Shown: positions 34,128-42,683 of the stretch, in pieces
Numbering within the stretch: position 1 is the first letter of the stretch
Layout: each line of letters begins with the position of its first letter
Assembly: GCA_017553445.1 (NCBI GenBank)
Contig: JAFZMD010000017.1
Location: 1-42,771, forward strand
Origin: Methanobrevibacter sp.
GTDB taxonomy: Archaea; Methanobacteriota; Methanobacteria; Methanobacteriales; Methanobacteriaceae
Reading direction: 5' to 3'
Length of the DNA: 42,771 nt
Translations under genes and position numbers: made by a program
The notes under the pieces: generated by a model
Database searches by the model: none
What the model was told of the DNA's origin: nothing
The model's input: the letters and a program-made list of their open reading frames with translations, nothing else

Positions 34128-36200
34128 ATGGAAAATTTAGCTAGCGATATTAAAAAAATAATTAACACTGCCTACCCATATATTAAAGAGTTCAACCCAG
34201 CGCAAAAAGCAGTTATTGAATCCGGATATTTAGACGATGATGCAAATTATATAATCTGTATTCCAACGGCAAGCGGTAAAACTGTCCTTGGAGTATTGCC
34301 TGCACTTAAAACCATTTTAAATAAAGGAAAAGCAGTTTATGCTGCACCACTTTTATCAATACAAAATGAAAAGGTTCAGGAGTTTAAAGCATTTGAAGAG
34401 CATGGAATACGTGTCGGCAAACACCCCTCAAGTTCAGACTTATCAGTCATGGTTTTTGAATCCTTTGATGCACTAACCCGTTTTTCATGGGATACGCTGC
34501 GTGATGTTGATACATTAATTATTGATGAATTCCACATGATTGGAGAATATAGCAGAGGCCCAACGCTGGAAGCGGCCATCACCAGAGCAAAAATCATTAA
34601 TCCATCAATGAGAATAATTGCCTTATCAGCTACCCTTAGAAACATTGAAGAAATAGAAGGATGGCTTGAAGGAAAATGCGTTGAACATGATTACAGGCCC
34701 GTGCCGTTGAACAAAGAAGTTTTGGATGCGGAAATGTTCAATACAAAAAACAAAAATGATGTAATCGTTAAAATTGTTGAAAAAGCGCTTCAGGACAATT
34801 CACAGGCACTGTCCTTTGTATCCACAAGACGCTTTACAGAAAGTTTAGCCACATATGTTGCTAAAAAAATAAATAAAAAACTCACAAAGGAACAAAAGAA
34901 AAACTTTAAGGAAGTTGCAAATAAAATACTCGAAGTTCCGAAAAACAAGGGATCACTTCCAACGACAACCTGTGTAAAACTGGCCGAAGCGGCCGAAAAG
35001 GGAGTTGCATTCCATCATGCGGGACTTTTCAATGAACAGAAGGAAATCATTGAAGATGAATTTAGAAAAGGAAATATTCTAATGATAAGCGCAACCCCTA
35101 GTTTAATGTATGGCGTTAACTTGCCGTCAAAATCTGTTGCAATAAGAGATACGACACGCTGGACCAGCAACGGACCACAACTGATACCTGTTTTTGATTA
35201 TGAACAAATGTCCGGCCGTGCCGGAAGACCGCAATATGATGATATAGGATACTCATATCTTATTGCCAAAACTGCTGACGAAGCTTTTGAACTGGAAGAC
35301 CATTTCATTAATGGTGAAATTGAATTAACAAACTCCAAGCTGATTGACAATAAAGATGCCATTTATAAACAGATTATCGCACAGATTGCATCATCCCTAT
35401 CAAAGGATTTGGATGAACTGGTTGATTTCTTTGAAAAAACATTGTATGGCTATCAGATGAGCAATAATCCATCAATGTCACTTTTCGCATCAGACAGTTT
35501 AAAGTGGGAACTTGAAAATGCACTGCAGTTTTTACTTCAAAATGGAATAATAAGAGCAACCCCTGAAGGACTTAAAACAACAGAATTCGGGAATCTAATA
35601 GCCAAATCAAATTATACTGTGGAAACGTGTGTTAAGATTAAAGAATATATTTCCTCCATGGATACGTTCAATATTGGGGAGTTTATTTATGCCCTTGCCG
35701 AAACGCCGGACTTGCCGTTGATAACATTTAAGGGAAGAAAGAATAAGGATCCTGTCCGTGAAAAAATGTCCGAATTAGGTCTTTTTGCTGTTGACATTGG
35801 AAATCCGGAAGCTACCGCAGTTTCATTGATTGAATGGATAAATGAGAGAAATGAATTTGAAATTGAAAATAAGTATGGAGTTTATTCCGCATCAACCAGA
35901 AGAACTGCATATGAAGCATCAAGACTTATTCGCTTTGCTAAAAACACATCTGAAGTTTTAGGCGATTATTCCAATCTGAAAGATTATGATTTTTTATCTG
36001 CAAGACTTTACTATGGTGTAAAAGAAGACATTATTCCTCTAGTTGTAGGAGTTAAACGCCTTGGAAGAAAAAGGGCAAGAAATATTGTTGAAGTTTTTGG
36101 ACTGGATTTAAAGTCAGTCAGTGAAAAGGAGTTACAAAAAATAGACGGTATCGGTGAAACATTATCTAAAAAAATAAAACAATTTGCTAATAATAATTGA
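34128..36200 (+). CDS. hel308: Hel308 (Ski2-like) DNA helicase
   Basis: The ATG at 34128 is preferred over the TTG at 34119. The 690-residue superfamily-2 helicase has Q-motif-like FNPAQKAVI, Walker A IPTASGKT, the box-II variant DEFHMIGE, SAT (motif III), GVNLPSKSVAIRD, and the motif VI QMSGRAGRPQYD. The C-terminal part has a winged-helix and ratchet region and ends in a helix-hairpin-helix stretch (LQKIDGIGETLSKKI). Hel308 unwinds lagging strands at stalled forks in archaea. It converges with the DUF2098 gene, 8 bp apart. Confidence 0.85.
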   Translation: MENLASDIKKIINTAYPYIKEFNPAQKAVIESGYLDDDANYIICIPTASGKTVLGVLPALKTILNKGKAVYAAPLLSIQNEKVQEFKAFEEHGIRVGKHPSSSDLSVMVFESFDALTRFSWDTLRDVDTLIIDEFHMIGEYSRGPTLEAAITRAKIINPSMRIIALSATLRNIEEIEGWLEGKCVEHDYRPVPLNKEVLDAEMFNTKNKNDVIVKIVEKALQDNSQALSFVSTRRFTESLATYVAKKINKKLTKEQKKNFKEVANKILEVPKNKGSLPTTTCVKLAEAAEKGVAFHHAGLFNEQKEIIEDEFRKGNILMISATPSLMYGVNLPSKSVAIRDTTRWTSNGPQLIPVFDYEQMSGRAGRPQYDDIGYSYLIAKTADEAFELEDHFINGEIELTNSKLIDNKDAIYKQIIAQIASSLSKDLDELVDFFEKTLYGYQMSNNPSMSLFASDSLKWELENALQFLLQNGIIRATPEGLKTTEFGNLIAKSNYTVETCVKIKEYISSMDTFNIGEFIYALAETPDLPLITFKGRKNKDPVREKMSELGLFAVDIGNPEATAVSLIEWINERNEFEIENKYGVYSASTRRTAYEASRLIRFAKNTSEVLGDYSNLKDYDFLSARLYYGVKEDIIPLVVGVKRLGRKRARNIVEVFGLDLKSVSEKELQKIDGIGETLSKKIKQFANNN

Positions 36201-36202
36201 GG

Positions 36203-36217
36203 GGAGGATTATCCTCC
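36203..36217. terminator. GC-rich hairpin between converging genes
   Basis: GGAGGA (36203-36208) and TCCTCC (36212-36217) pair over a TTA loop that holds the DUF2098 stop. It starts 3 bp after the Hel308 stop. Neither strand has a long T-run, so it may block read-through only weakly from both sides. Confidence 0.4.
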
Positions 36218-36505
36218 ACCTTCAGCAACATTAGAATCCAATTCTATGTTTTCTAGCTTTTCAGCTCTTTCTTTTAATTCCTCAACATCTAATTCACGAC
36301 CAGTAGGTGTATCTTTAATATTTATATCTTTCTCTTCAAGAATTTCAACTAATTTAGATTTGTACCATAAATTAGTCTTGTCGATTAAAACCCAACCGGT
36401 TTCGTCTTCCATTTTAATATCGAGGACTTTGCCTACGGTTCCAGTATCAACATAACGAACGTAGTCATCAATTGAAATTTCTTTATCACGAGCATCAAAT
36501 GCCAT
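36209..36505 (-). CDS. DUF2098 family protein
   Basis: A 98-residue protein with DYVRYVDTGTVGKVLDIK, GWVLIDKTNLWYKSKLVEIL and a helical acidic tail ending AEGGG. This fits the methanogen family DUF2098, a small beta-barrel-like protein of unknown function. It starts 18 bp after the PRC-barrel gene stop, so the two form a unit. Confidence 0.75.
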   Translation of the reverse strand: MAFDARDKEISIDDYVRYVDTGTVGKVLDIKMEDETGWVLIDKTNLWYKSKLVEILEEKDINIKDTPTGRELDVEELKERAEKLENIELDSNVAEGGG

Positions 36506-36523
36506 GATTTGACCTCTTTAAAC

Positions 36524-36796
36524 TTATTCTTCTTCAACTTCAACGGTGACTTGTTCAGCTTCTTCTTCATCATCATCTTTGCTGATTTCAGTATTTAAGA
36601 GAATGTAATCACCAATTGTTTCGATTTTATCAAAATCAACTTCAATTGAATCATTGGATAAAATACCTTTTTTCAAAGAAATAATGATAGTTGTGACTGC
36701 ACCAGTTTCAGTATCAATCTCTACATCTTCTATTTTTCCTACTTCGTTTACATTTTTATCTAATACAGTAATACCGAAAAATTGTTTTGCACGCAT
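36524..36796 (-). CDS. PRC-barrel domain protein
   Basis: A 90-residue protein with FGITVLDKNVNEVGKIEDVEI and GDYILLNTEI, typical of the PRC-barrel fold, and a very acidic C-terminal tail of Glu/Asp residues. The role is unknown. It is divergent from elp3, with an 87-bp shared promoter region containing several TATA-like runs (about 36840-36865). Confidence 0.75.
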   Translation of the reverse strand: MRAKQFFGITVLDKNVNEVGKIEDVEIDTETGAVTTIIISLKKGILSNDSIEVDFDKIETIGDYILLNTEISKDDDEEEAEQVTVEVEEE

Positions 36797-36883
36797 TTTA
36801 TCGCCTCACAAAATTATTTTAATATATTATTAAACATACCAATATATAAAATTAACTATATATAATATTAAAGGTGAATGTTA

Positions 36884-38539
36884 ATGAAAGATGCATGTCG
36901 AATTATAATAAATGATATTATTGAAGGCAAAATATCGACTCGACGTGACTTGGAAGTTAAAAAAAGACAGCTTTGTCGTGACTTGAAGTTATCCAGATTT
37001 ATGAGTAATGCTGATATTCTTGAATATGCTACAGATGAAGAAAAGGAACTTGTTTCAGATACATTGAAGAAAAAACCGACTAGAACAAAATCAGGTGTGG
37101 CTATTGTGGCAGTAATGTGTCATCCACATAAATGCCCTCACGGAAGATGCCTGTATTGTCCTGAAAGCGACATTGCTCCTCCAAGCTATACTGGTGAAGA
37201 ACCTGCCGCATTAAGGGGAAGAATGTTTGAATATCATCCTTATGTCCAATGCTTTAATCGTTTAGCCCAACTTAAAAAGATAGGCCATCCAATCGATAAG
37301 GTGGAACTGATTATAATGGGCGGAACATTTCCTTCAAGGGATTTATGCTATCAGGAATGGTTTGTATCACAATGCCTTAAGGCAATGACTGATTTTGGGC
37401 TGATTTTAGAAAATAATGCTGAATTCGAAATAGATAAACCATTAATCAGGAATTTTGAAAAGGATGTAATAAAAACATATCCTCCTTGCGACTATGTCCT
37501 GATAGATGATATTCAGCTTGCAAATGAGGATTCCAAAGTCAGGTGTGTTGGAATGACCTTTGAAACACGTCCTGATTATTGTAAAAAAGAACACATTAAC
37601 AGAATGCTTAATTTTGGCGTTACAAGAGTTGAATTGGGTGTTCAGACATTATCTGATGAATTATATGCAAAAGTAAAAAGAGGACATACTATTGCTGATG
37701 CAATTGAGTCCAATCAACTTTTAAGAGATTCGGCAATCAAAGTGGCAATGCATATGATGCCAGGATTATTTGTAAATCAAAAAGAAGATTTGAAAATGTT
37801 TAAGCAACTGTTCAGTGATGATAACTTCAAACCGGACATGCTTAAAATCTATCCATGCCTTGTTACAAAAGGCAGTGAATTATACGACATGTGGCAGGAA
37901 GGCACTTATAGCCCATACACCGATGAAGAAGCTGTTGACTTAATCGTTGAAATTAAGAAAATACTTCCAAAATGGGTCAGAACGATGAGAATTCAAAGGG
38001 ATATTCCTTCCACATTAATTGAAGCAGGGGTTCAAAAATCAAACTTGGGAGAACTCGTTTACAATAAATTAGACGAGCAAAACATTAACTGCCAATGCAT
38101 CAGATGCCGTGAAATCGGCCATAAAAAGACAAGTGAAAATTATGCTTTGGATGATTTCAAACTATTCAGTGAGTCATATACTGCCTGTGGCGGTAAAGAG
38201 ACATTTATCTCTATTGAAGATAAAAATGAAGAAAGTATTGCGGGATTTTTAAGATTCAGATTACCTTCCGAAAATATTTTCAGGCCAGAAATCACAGATA
38301 AAACAGCCCTCATTCGTGAACTTCACGTTTATGGAAATATGATTCAGATTGGAGATAAAAATCCATCAATTGGCCAACATACAGGCTTTGGTGAAAAATT
38401 ATTGAGAAAAGCTGAAAATTTAGCCATAGATAATGATAAAGATGAAATAGCCATCATTAGTGGTATTGGATCTAGAAATTATTATCGTAAATTTGGATAT
38501 GAAAGAAAAGGCCCATATATGGCAAAAAAATTAACTTAA
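36884..38539 (+). CDS. elp3: Elp3 tRNA uridine-34 modification enzyme (radical SAM plus GNAT)
   Basis: The ATG at 36884 is chosen because AGGTGA ends 7 bp upstream. The 551-residue protein starts with a helical tRNA-binding part, then a radical SAM domain with cysteines in [14 protein letters not shown], followed by [16 protein letters not shown] acetyltransferase domain forms the C-terminus ([31 protein letters not shown]). Archaeal Elp3 adds the carboxymethyl group at wobble uridine using acetyl-CoA and SAM. A CxxC pair (CQCIRC) near residue 405 fits the zinc site. Confidence 0.93.
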   Translation: MKDACRIIINDIIEGKISTRRDLEVKKRQLCRDLKLSRFMSNADILEYATDEEKELVSDTLKKKPTRTKSGVAIVAVMCHPHKCPHGRCLYCPESDIAPPSYTGEEPAALRGRMFEYHPYVQCFNRLAQLKKIGHPIDKVELIIMGGTFPSRDLCYQEWFVSQCLKAMTDFGLILENNAEFEIDKPLIRNFEKDVIKTYPPCDYVLIDDIQLANEDSKVRCVGMTFETRPDYCKKEHINRMLNFGVTRVELGVQTLSDELYAKVKRGHTIADAIESNQLLRDSAIKVAMHMMPGLFVNQKEDLKMFKQLFSDDNFKPDMLKIYPCLVTKGSELYDMWQEGTYSPYTDEEAVDLIVEIKKILPKWVRTMRIQRDIPSTLIEAGVQKSNLGELVYNKLDEQNINCQCIRCREIGHKKTSENYALDDFKLFSESYTACGGKETFISIEDKNEESIAGFLRFRLPSENIFRPEITDKTALIRELHVYGNMIQIGDKNPSIGQHTGFGEKLLRKAENLAIDNDKDEIAIISGIGSRNYYRKFGYERKGPYMAKKLT

Positions 38540-38612
38540 AAAATCAAGACAAAAGTTATATATAGTTTCATTCGTATATTAACTAACAATTAAAAAAATT
38601 TAGAGTGGTAAT

Positions 38613-39332
38613 ATGTACAGAATAAAAAATTCAAAACACTTAGCTAGTCTTATTAACTACACAAATTTAAATAACATGATTAGCGAAGCTGAAATGAAAG
38701 AATTCTTAAGCCAAGCAAAAGAATTAAATTTTAACACAGTTACAATAAATCCTACATATGTTCCATTAGCCAAAGAGGAATTGGCTGACAGCGACATTAG
38801 AATAGGCAGTGTCATTGGATTTCCATTAGGTTGTGAAAACACTGAATCAAAAGTGGCTGAAGCTTTAACATTAGTTGAAAAAGGTGCAGACGAAGTGAAT
38901 GCTGTAATAAACTTAAACCATGTGAAAAGCGAAAAATATGATTTAATAGAAGATGAAGCAAGACAAATAAAAGAGGCACTTGGTGACACCACATTAAAAA
39001 TGATTATTGAAAGTAAAATTCTTGAAGATGAACAGAAAGCAAATCTTGTAATCAGGCTGGAAAATGCCAATGTTGACTATATTAAGACATCCACTGGCTT
39101 TTTAACCCCAAATCACATTTATGAAATTGTAAACGATATAAACATTTTCCAGAAATATGCTCCTAAAACAAAAATCGAGGTATATGATGGAATTGATATC
39201 TGGAAAATGGCCCATCAGGTACTGACTGCGGGTGCTGATCTTATTGCATCAAACAATGGATATCAAATCGTTTCCAAATATAAAGAGTTAAGAGAAAACA
39301 CTCAAGTCAAGCCTAAACCAATTACCCTTTAA
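38613..39332 (+). CDS. deoC: DeoC-like aldolase with altered active site
   Basis: A 239-residue TIM-barrel protein that aligns along its length with deoxyribose-phosphate aldolase: SVIGFPLGCENTESKVAEA, GADEVNAVINL, LKMIIES and the Schiff-base segment VDYIKTSTGF with Lys158. Two of three catalytic residues of the E. coli enzyme differ: the Asp at position 102 is Asn96 here, and the second lysine (in VKAxGGI-type sequence) is Glu189 in IEVYDGI. The phosphate-loop RIGTSS is replaced by LIASNN. So the usual reaction is doubtful; a related aldolase or lyase activity is possible. It starts shortly after elp3 with its own TATA-like run. Confidence 0.7.
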   Translation: MYRIKNSKHLASLINYTNLNNMISEAEMKEFLSQAKELNFNTVTINPTYVPLAKEELADSDIRIGSVIGFPLGCENTESKVAEALTLVEKGADEVNAVINLNHVKSEKYDLIEDEARQIKEALGDTTLKMIIESKILEDEQKANLVIRLENANVDYIKTSTGFLTPNHIYEIVNDINIFQKYAPKTKIEVYDGIDIWKMAHQVLTAGADLIASNNGYQIVSKYKELRENTQVKPKPITL

Positions 39333-39468
39333 AAAATAAATTAAACTCACATCACCATTACATTAATTTTTTAACAAAATTATATTCTTCTATAAAATAT
39401 CCTATTTATTTTATTTATATATAATAAAAAAATATAATCTATAATTGTAGACTATTTACTAAAATAAT

Positions 39469-39485
39469 AAGGTGGTGATAATATC
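39469..39485 (+). promoter_or_regulatory. strong ribosome binding site facing an AUC codon
   Basis: AAGGTGGTGAT at 39469-39479 is close to the ideal archaeal binding site. The first in-frame codon at usual spacing is ATC at 39483. There is no ATG, GTG or TTG in this frame between the TAA at 39468-39470 and the ATG at 39543. A TATA run lies at about 39411-39424. Confidence 0.6.
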
Positions 39486-39542
39486 AATTTTGAAAATTTT
39501 GAAAAATTAAGAGATAGTTTATACAAACATTTTGAAGAAAAT

Positions 39543-41525
39543 ATGGTGAATAGAAAGTTAGTCAGACTAGATTGCAGTACAGGAGAAATTTGGAACTTAT
39601 TTCAGGATTCATTACCTGATGAAATAAATCCTGTTTATAACGAAAACAAACTGCATAACTGCAGTTCCTGCCATCATTTTTTCAAAAATATGGCCAATGT
39701 TGTAGCAATTGATGAAGAAAATTATGAAATAATTACATTATTCGGATTCGATGCTCATCCAGATTATGCCGAAGCTTTCAAAGCATTAGATGAATTCATT
39801 AAAGGAAATAAAATTGTGAATATCTTCAAAACCCCTTTTGAACATATGGGTCATGATTATGATAATGAAATGTTAGAAGATGGTACAGTTATTAGATATC
39901 CTCACTTTTATTTAGATATTCCTGATGCACATATTGGAAGCACCACGGATATTTCCGATGCTAGAACCAACAGAGAGGTTTTAGAATCATCCACTGAAAA
40001 AATTACTCTTGAATCTGTTGAAACCGTTTTGGAGCTTATCAAAACCAACAGTTTATACAGAGGCAATGAATGGGAAGATGAACTTATTGAATTCAGAGAT
40101 TATTTGGCTGAATATGAAAATTCAGAAATTCCCGATGAGAATATGTTCTTCTGGGTTAAAAGTATGGAACTTGGTCCTGTAATTTCCAGAATTAAAAATC
40201 AAAGTATCGGCACTATTCTAGTAAATCTTAGTGAAGGAATGGCATTGGATGAAGCTGTTAGCAAATATGAAGATATTGTCTCCGCTGAAAACTATAAAAG
40301 ACCTAAACCAGTTTTTACTGAAAAGATGCTTGAACGAGCTAGAGAAAAAATTGAGGAAATGGGATTCAGTGACAGTATTCCTCGCAGATTTGCGGTAATG
40401 GAAGACTTAAGTGTGAATGATATCTTATTTGCAAATAGGGATGTTAGCAGCAAACTTCAGGACAGTGAAAGTCCATTTGACAAATTAAGAAATTTCGCTG
40501 TCAAAAAGAGACAAGATTATAATAAAGTTCAGGAAATTACATTGAACGACTTTATTGAAAACATATTGCCAAATGCCCAGGAAGTGGAATTATTCCTTGA
40601 TTATAAATTATCTGGCAATTTCATGTCCTTAATTGCGCCGGTTAACAAAGATGCTCCAAGCATGTTTAAATGGAACAATTTATTCTCATGGACTTATAAA
40701 AATGATATCGCAGACAGCCTAATGAAACAAAGAGTAAAGGCATTAGGCGGAGATGTTGACGTGGATTTAAGATTCTCAATTCAATGGAATGATACTGGAG
40801 AATGGGATAAAAATGATTTAGATGCACATTGTACCGAACCGGACGGCAACGAAATTTATTTCAGCAAAATGAAAAGTAAAAAAACTGACGGTTGGTTAGA
40901 TGTGGATATCATCAATCCTAAAAGCAATGAACCTGCTGTTGAAAACATCAGATTCAAACACAGACAGCACATGATTCCAGGAGATTACCTATTCCGTGTA
41001 CACCAATACACTTACCGTGGCGGTGACTGGGGATTTAAAGCGGAAATTGAATTTGATGGAAAAATCGTCAAGTTTGACTATCCAATCAAATTAAATCAAA
41101 ATGAATATGTCAAAGTTGCAAAAGTAACTCTTGATGAAGATTATAACTTTACCTTAAAAAGTTTAATTGACAATCAGATTTCTTACGGCAGCGAATGGGG
41201 ATTAACATACAATTCTTTTGTTCCGGTATCTTTAATCTGTTACAGTCCAAATTACTGGGGAAACAATAATGTTGGAAACAAACATATTTTCTTCATCTTA
41301 AAGGATTGTGTTAGCGAAGATAAAGCACGCCCATGGTTTAATGAATTCCTAAACAATAAATTGCATGACCATAGAAGAGTCATGGAAGGATTAGGAAGTG
41401 TTGCACGAGTAGAAGAATCCGAAAATCAATTAAGCGGTATTGGATTTTCATTCACTCAGGAAAATAAGGTAACCCTTAAAGTCAGAAGTGAAAATATAGA
41501 AAGAATCATAAATGTAATTATCTAG
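39543..41525 (+). CDS. unknown 660-residue protein, possible DUF2135-like domain
   Basis: From the ATG at 39543 the protein has 660 residues; 20 more codons upstream (NFENFEKLRDSLYKHFEEN) look coding but lack a normal start. The N-terminal part has a Cys pair (NCSSCHHFF) that may bind metal. The middle is mixed helical. At about residues 410-530 there is a beta-rich segment (FSIQWNDTGEWDKNDLDAHC, EPDGNEIYF, RGGDWGFKAEIEFDG) that resembles DUF2135/YfaP-type domains. No signal peptide or membrane segment is seen. I do not recognise the whole protein. It forms a unit with the next gene, 32 bp downstream. Confidence 0.6.
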   Translation: MVNRKLVRLDCSTGEIWNLFQDSLPDEINPVYNENKLHNCSSCHHFFKNMANVVAIDEENYEIITLFGFDAHPDYAEAFKALDEFIKGNKIVNIFKTPFEHMGHDYDNEMLEDGTVIRYPHFYLDIPDAHIGSTTDISDARTNREVLESSTEKITLESVETVLELIKTNSLYRGNEWEDELIEFRDYLAEYENSEIPDENMFFWVKSMELGPVISRIKNQSIGTILVNLSEGMALDEAVSKYEDIVSAENYKRPKPVFTEKMLERAREKIEEMGFSDSIPRRFAVMEDLSVNDILFANRDVSSKLQDSESPFDKLRNFAVKKRQDYNKVQEITLNDFIENILPNAQEVELFLDYKLSGNFMSLIAPVNKDAPSMFKWNNLFSWTYKNDIADSLMKQRVKALGGDVDVDLRFSIQWNDTGEWDKNDLDAHCTEPDGNEIYFSKMKSKKTDGWLDVDIINPKSNEPAVENIRFKHRQHMIPGDYLFRVHQYTYRGGDWGFKAEIEFDGKIVKFDYPIKLNQNEYVKVAKVTLDEDYNFTLKSLIDNQISYGSEWGLTYNSFVPVSLICYSPNYWGNNNVGNKHIFFILKDCVSEDKARPWFNEFLNNKLHDHRRVMEGLGSVARVEESENQLSGIGFSFTQENKVTLKVRSENIERIINVII

Positions 41526-41557
41526 AAAAATATTAAGTATATATAAGGAGGTATTCA

Positions 41558-41941
41558 ATGACAAATATCTGGATTGAATCATTAAAAAACAAATACCGAT
41601 TTGAATTCAAAGGTTTAATTAATATCGAAGACCTCTTCGATTTAAAATTAGAAGACCTTGATACAATCTATAGAAATCTTAAAAAACAAGAACAGGAGCT
41701 TGAAGGAGATTCTCTATTAGAAACTAAAGATAATCCTGCAAAAGCTGAAATAGAAACTAAAATTTTAGTTGTTAAAGAAATTTTCAATATGAAACAAGTT
41801 GAAATTGAAGCTAACAAAAGAGCATTAGCCAATAAAGCTCAAAAAGCTAAAATTTTAGCGATTATTGAAAACAAACAAGACCAAGAATTATCCGAAAAAT
41901 CTATTGAAGAACTTAAAGAAATCTACGATAATCTTGGTTGA
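41558..41941 (+). CDS. small helical protein, partner of the preceding gene
   Basis: A 127-residue protein with an excellent ribosome binding site (AAGGAGG, 7 bp before the ATG). It starts NIWIESLKNKYRFEFKG followed by INIEDLFDLKLEDLDTIYRNL, then a long charged helical part and ends EELKEIYDNLG. The opening reminds me of small proteins encoded in phages and prophages of Firmicutes, but this is from memory and unconfirmed. Function unknown. A strong terminator follows directly, so the two genes are a closed unit. Confidence 0.6.
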   Translation: MTNIWIESLKNKYRFEFKGLINIEDLFDLKLEDLDTIYRNLKKQEQELEGDSLLETKDNPAKAEIETKILVVKEIFNMKQVEIEANKRALANKAQKAKILAIIENKQDQELSEKSIEELKEIYDNLG

Positions 41942-41943
41942 AT

Positions 41944-41973
41944 AAGATAATTTTTCTAAAATTATCTTTTTTT
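41944..41973 (+). terminator. terminator of the two-gene unit
   Basis: The arms AAGATAATTTT (41944-41954) and AAAATTATCTT (41958-41968) pair perfectly over a TCT loop and run into a stretch of seven T (41967-41973). It begins 3 bp after the stop. Confidence 0.85.
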
Positions 41974-42084
41974 ATTTTTTTATGCTTTGTAGAAATCCTC
42001 ATTATTGATAATAGAATTTCAAGTAGACATTATGCTTACTAATTAGATTCTAAGTAAAAATAGCATATAAAATTAAAAAAAAAT

Positions 42085-42113
42085 AAAAAAAGATGAGTAT
42101 ATTGAATTACTCA
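42085..42113 (-). terminator. terminator of 42107-42385, overlapping its stop
   Basis: TGAGTA (42094-42099) pairs with TACTCA (42108-42113); the TAA stop lies at the start of the loop and arm. The minus strand continues TCTTTTTTTATTTTTTTTTAA. Confidence 0.6.
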
Positions 42114-42385
42114 CTTATTTGATCAATTCCGCCTGAATTTAAACTGTTCTGGAAATCTGCTATATAGTCATTTAAGGTCATACCTATTGCAGATGGATCA
42201 CGAGCATCAACAATAACACCCCCTTCATTGACCCAGCAAAGATAATCTCCAACAAAGGTACATCCATCGTGCAGATCAACATTAATTTTTGAACTTGTAT
42301 TTCCGTGGGATTGGCCAAATACCAAAGTAACACCCATTGCGATTATAATAATAAACAATACTGCTAAGATTATATTTTTATTCAT
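42107..42385 (-). CDS. small membrane-anchored or secreted protein
   Basis: The ATG at 42385 has GGTGAT 4 bp upstream. The 92-residue product starts MNKNIILAVLFIIIIAMGV, a hydrophobic segment like those of the surface proteins at 3712-6914, followed by an exposed part with VDLHDGCTFVGDYLCWVNEGG and a pair of cysteines that could form a disulfide. The end is SLNSGGIDQISE. It has no Ig-like domain. Function unknown. Confidence 0.6.
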   Translation of the reverse strand: MNKNIILAVLFIIIIAMGVTLVFGQSHGNTSSKINVDLHDGCTFVGDYLCWVNEGGVIVDARDPSAIGMTLNDYIADFQNSLNSGGIDQISE

Positions 42386-42501
42386 TGTTATCACCTTTTA
42401 TAATATTATTTTAAATAATTACTGTTTTTTGGACAAGAAGATTTTTCCACCGTAAAAGTCATGTCGAACTCTTCAGACCTATTAATTACTTTATACAAAG
42501 C

Positions 42502-42683
42502 AATATAAAAAGTTTTTCGAATGTAAGTGCTCACTTGCATCAGTAATTAAGAAAAAAAGAATAAATAAATCTTTATTTTAAAAATTAAGCGTTCATTATT
42601 AGAAATAGGAAAATTTAATCCGATTGCAACAAAAACCAGGACATATTTATTTTGAGGATGTGACACGAAGTCACAATTTTTTC
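42502..42683 (+). ncRNA. possible small RNA in the gene-free right end
   Basis: The stretch 42386-42771 has no convincing reading frame. It holds a TATA-like AATATAAAAA (42502-42511), a 20-bp dyad at 42521-42540 (ATGTAAGTG, CT, CACTTGCAT, one G-T mismatch), and a terminator: TGTGAC (42659-42664), loop ACGAA, GTCACA (42670-42675), then six T (42677-42682). A transcript from about 42535 to 42683 would be about 150 nt without an ATG. Another TATA run near 42710-42718 probably belongs to a gene outside the window. Confidence 0.35.

Noticed and set aside
38657..39070. 137-residue minus-strand frame opposite the DeoC-like gene
   Set aside because: It has no binding site or promoter, and its hydrophobic make-up is the mirror of the coding strand.
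42620..42640. A stretch with CGATTGCAAC that looks a little like the end of an archaeal CRISPR repeat
   Set aside because: It occurs once, with no second repeat, spacer pattern or cas gene in view.
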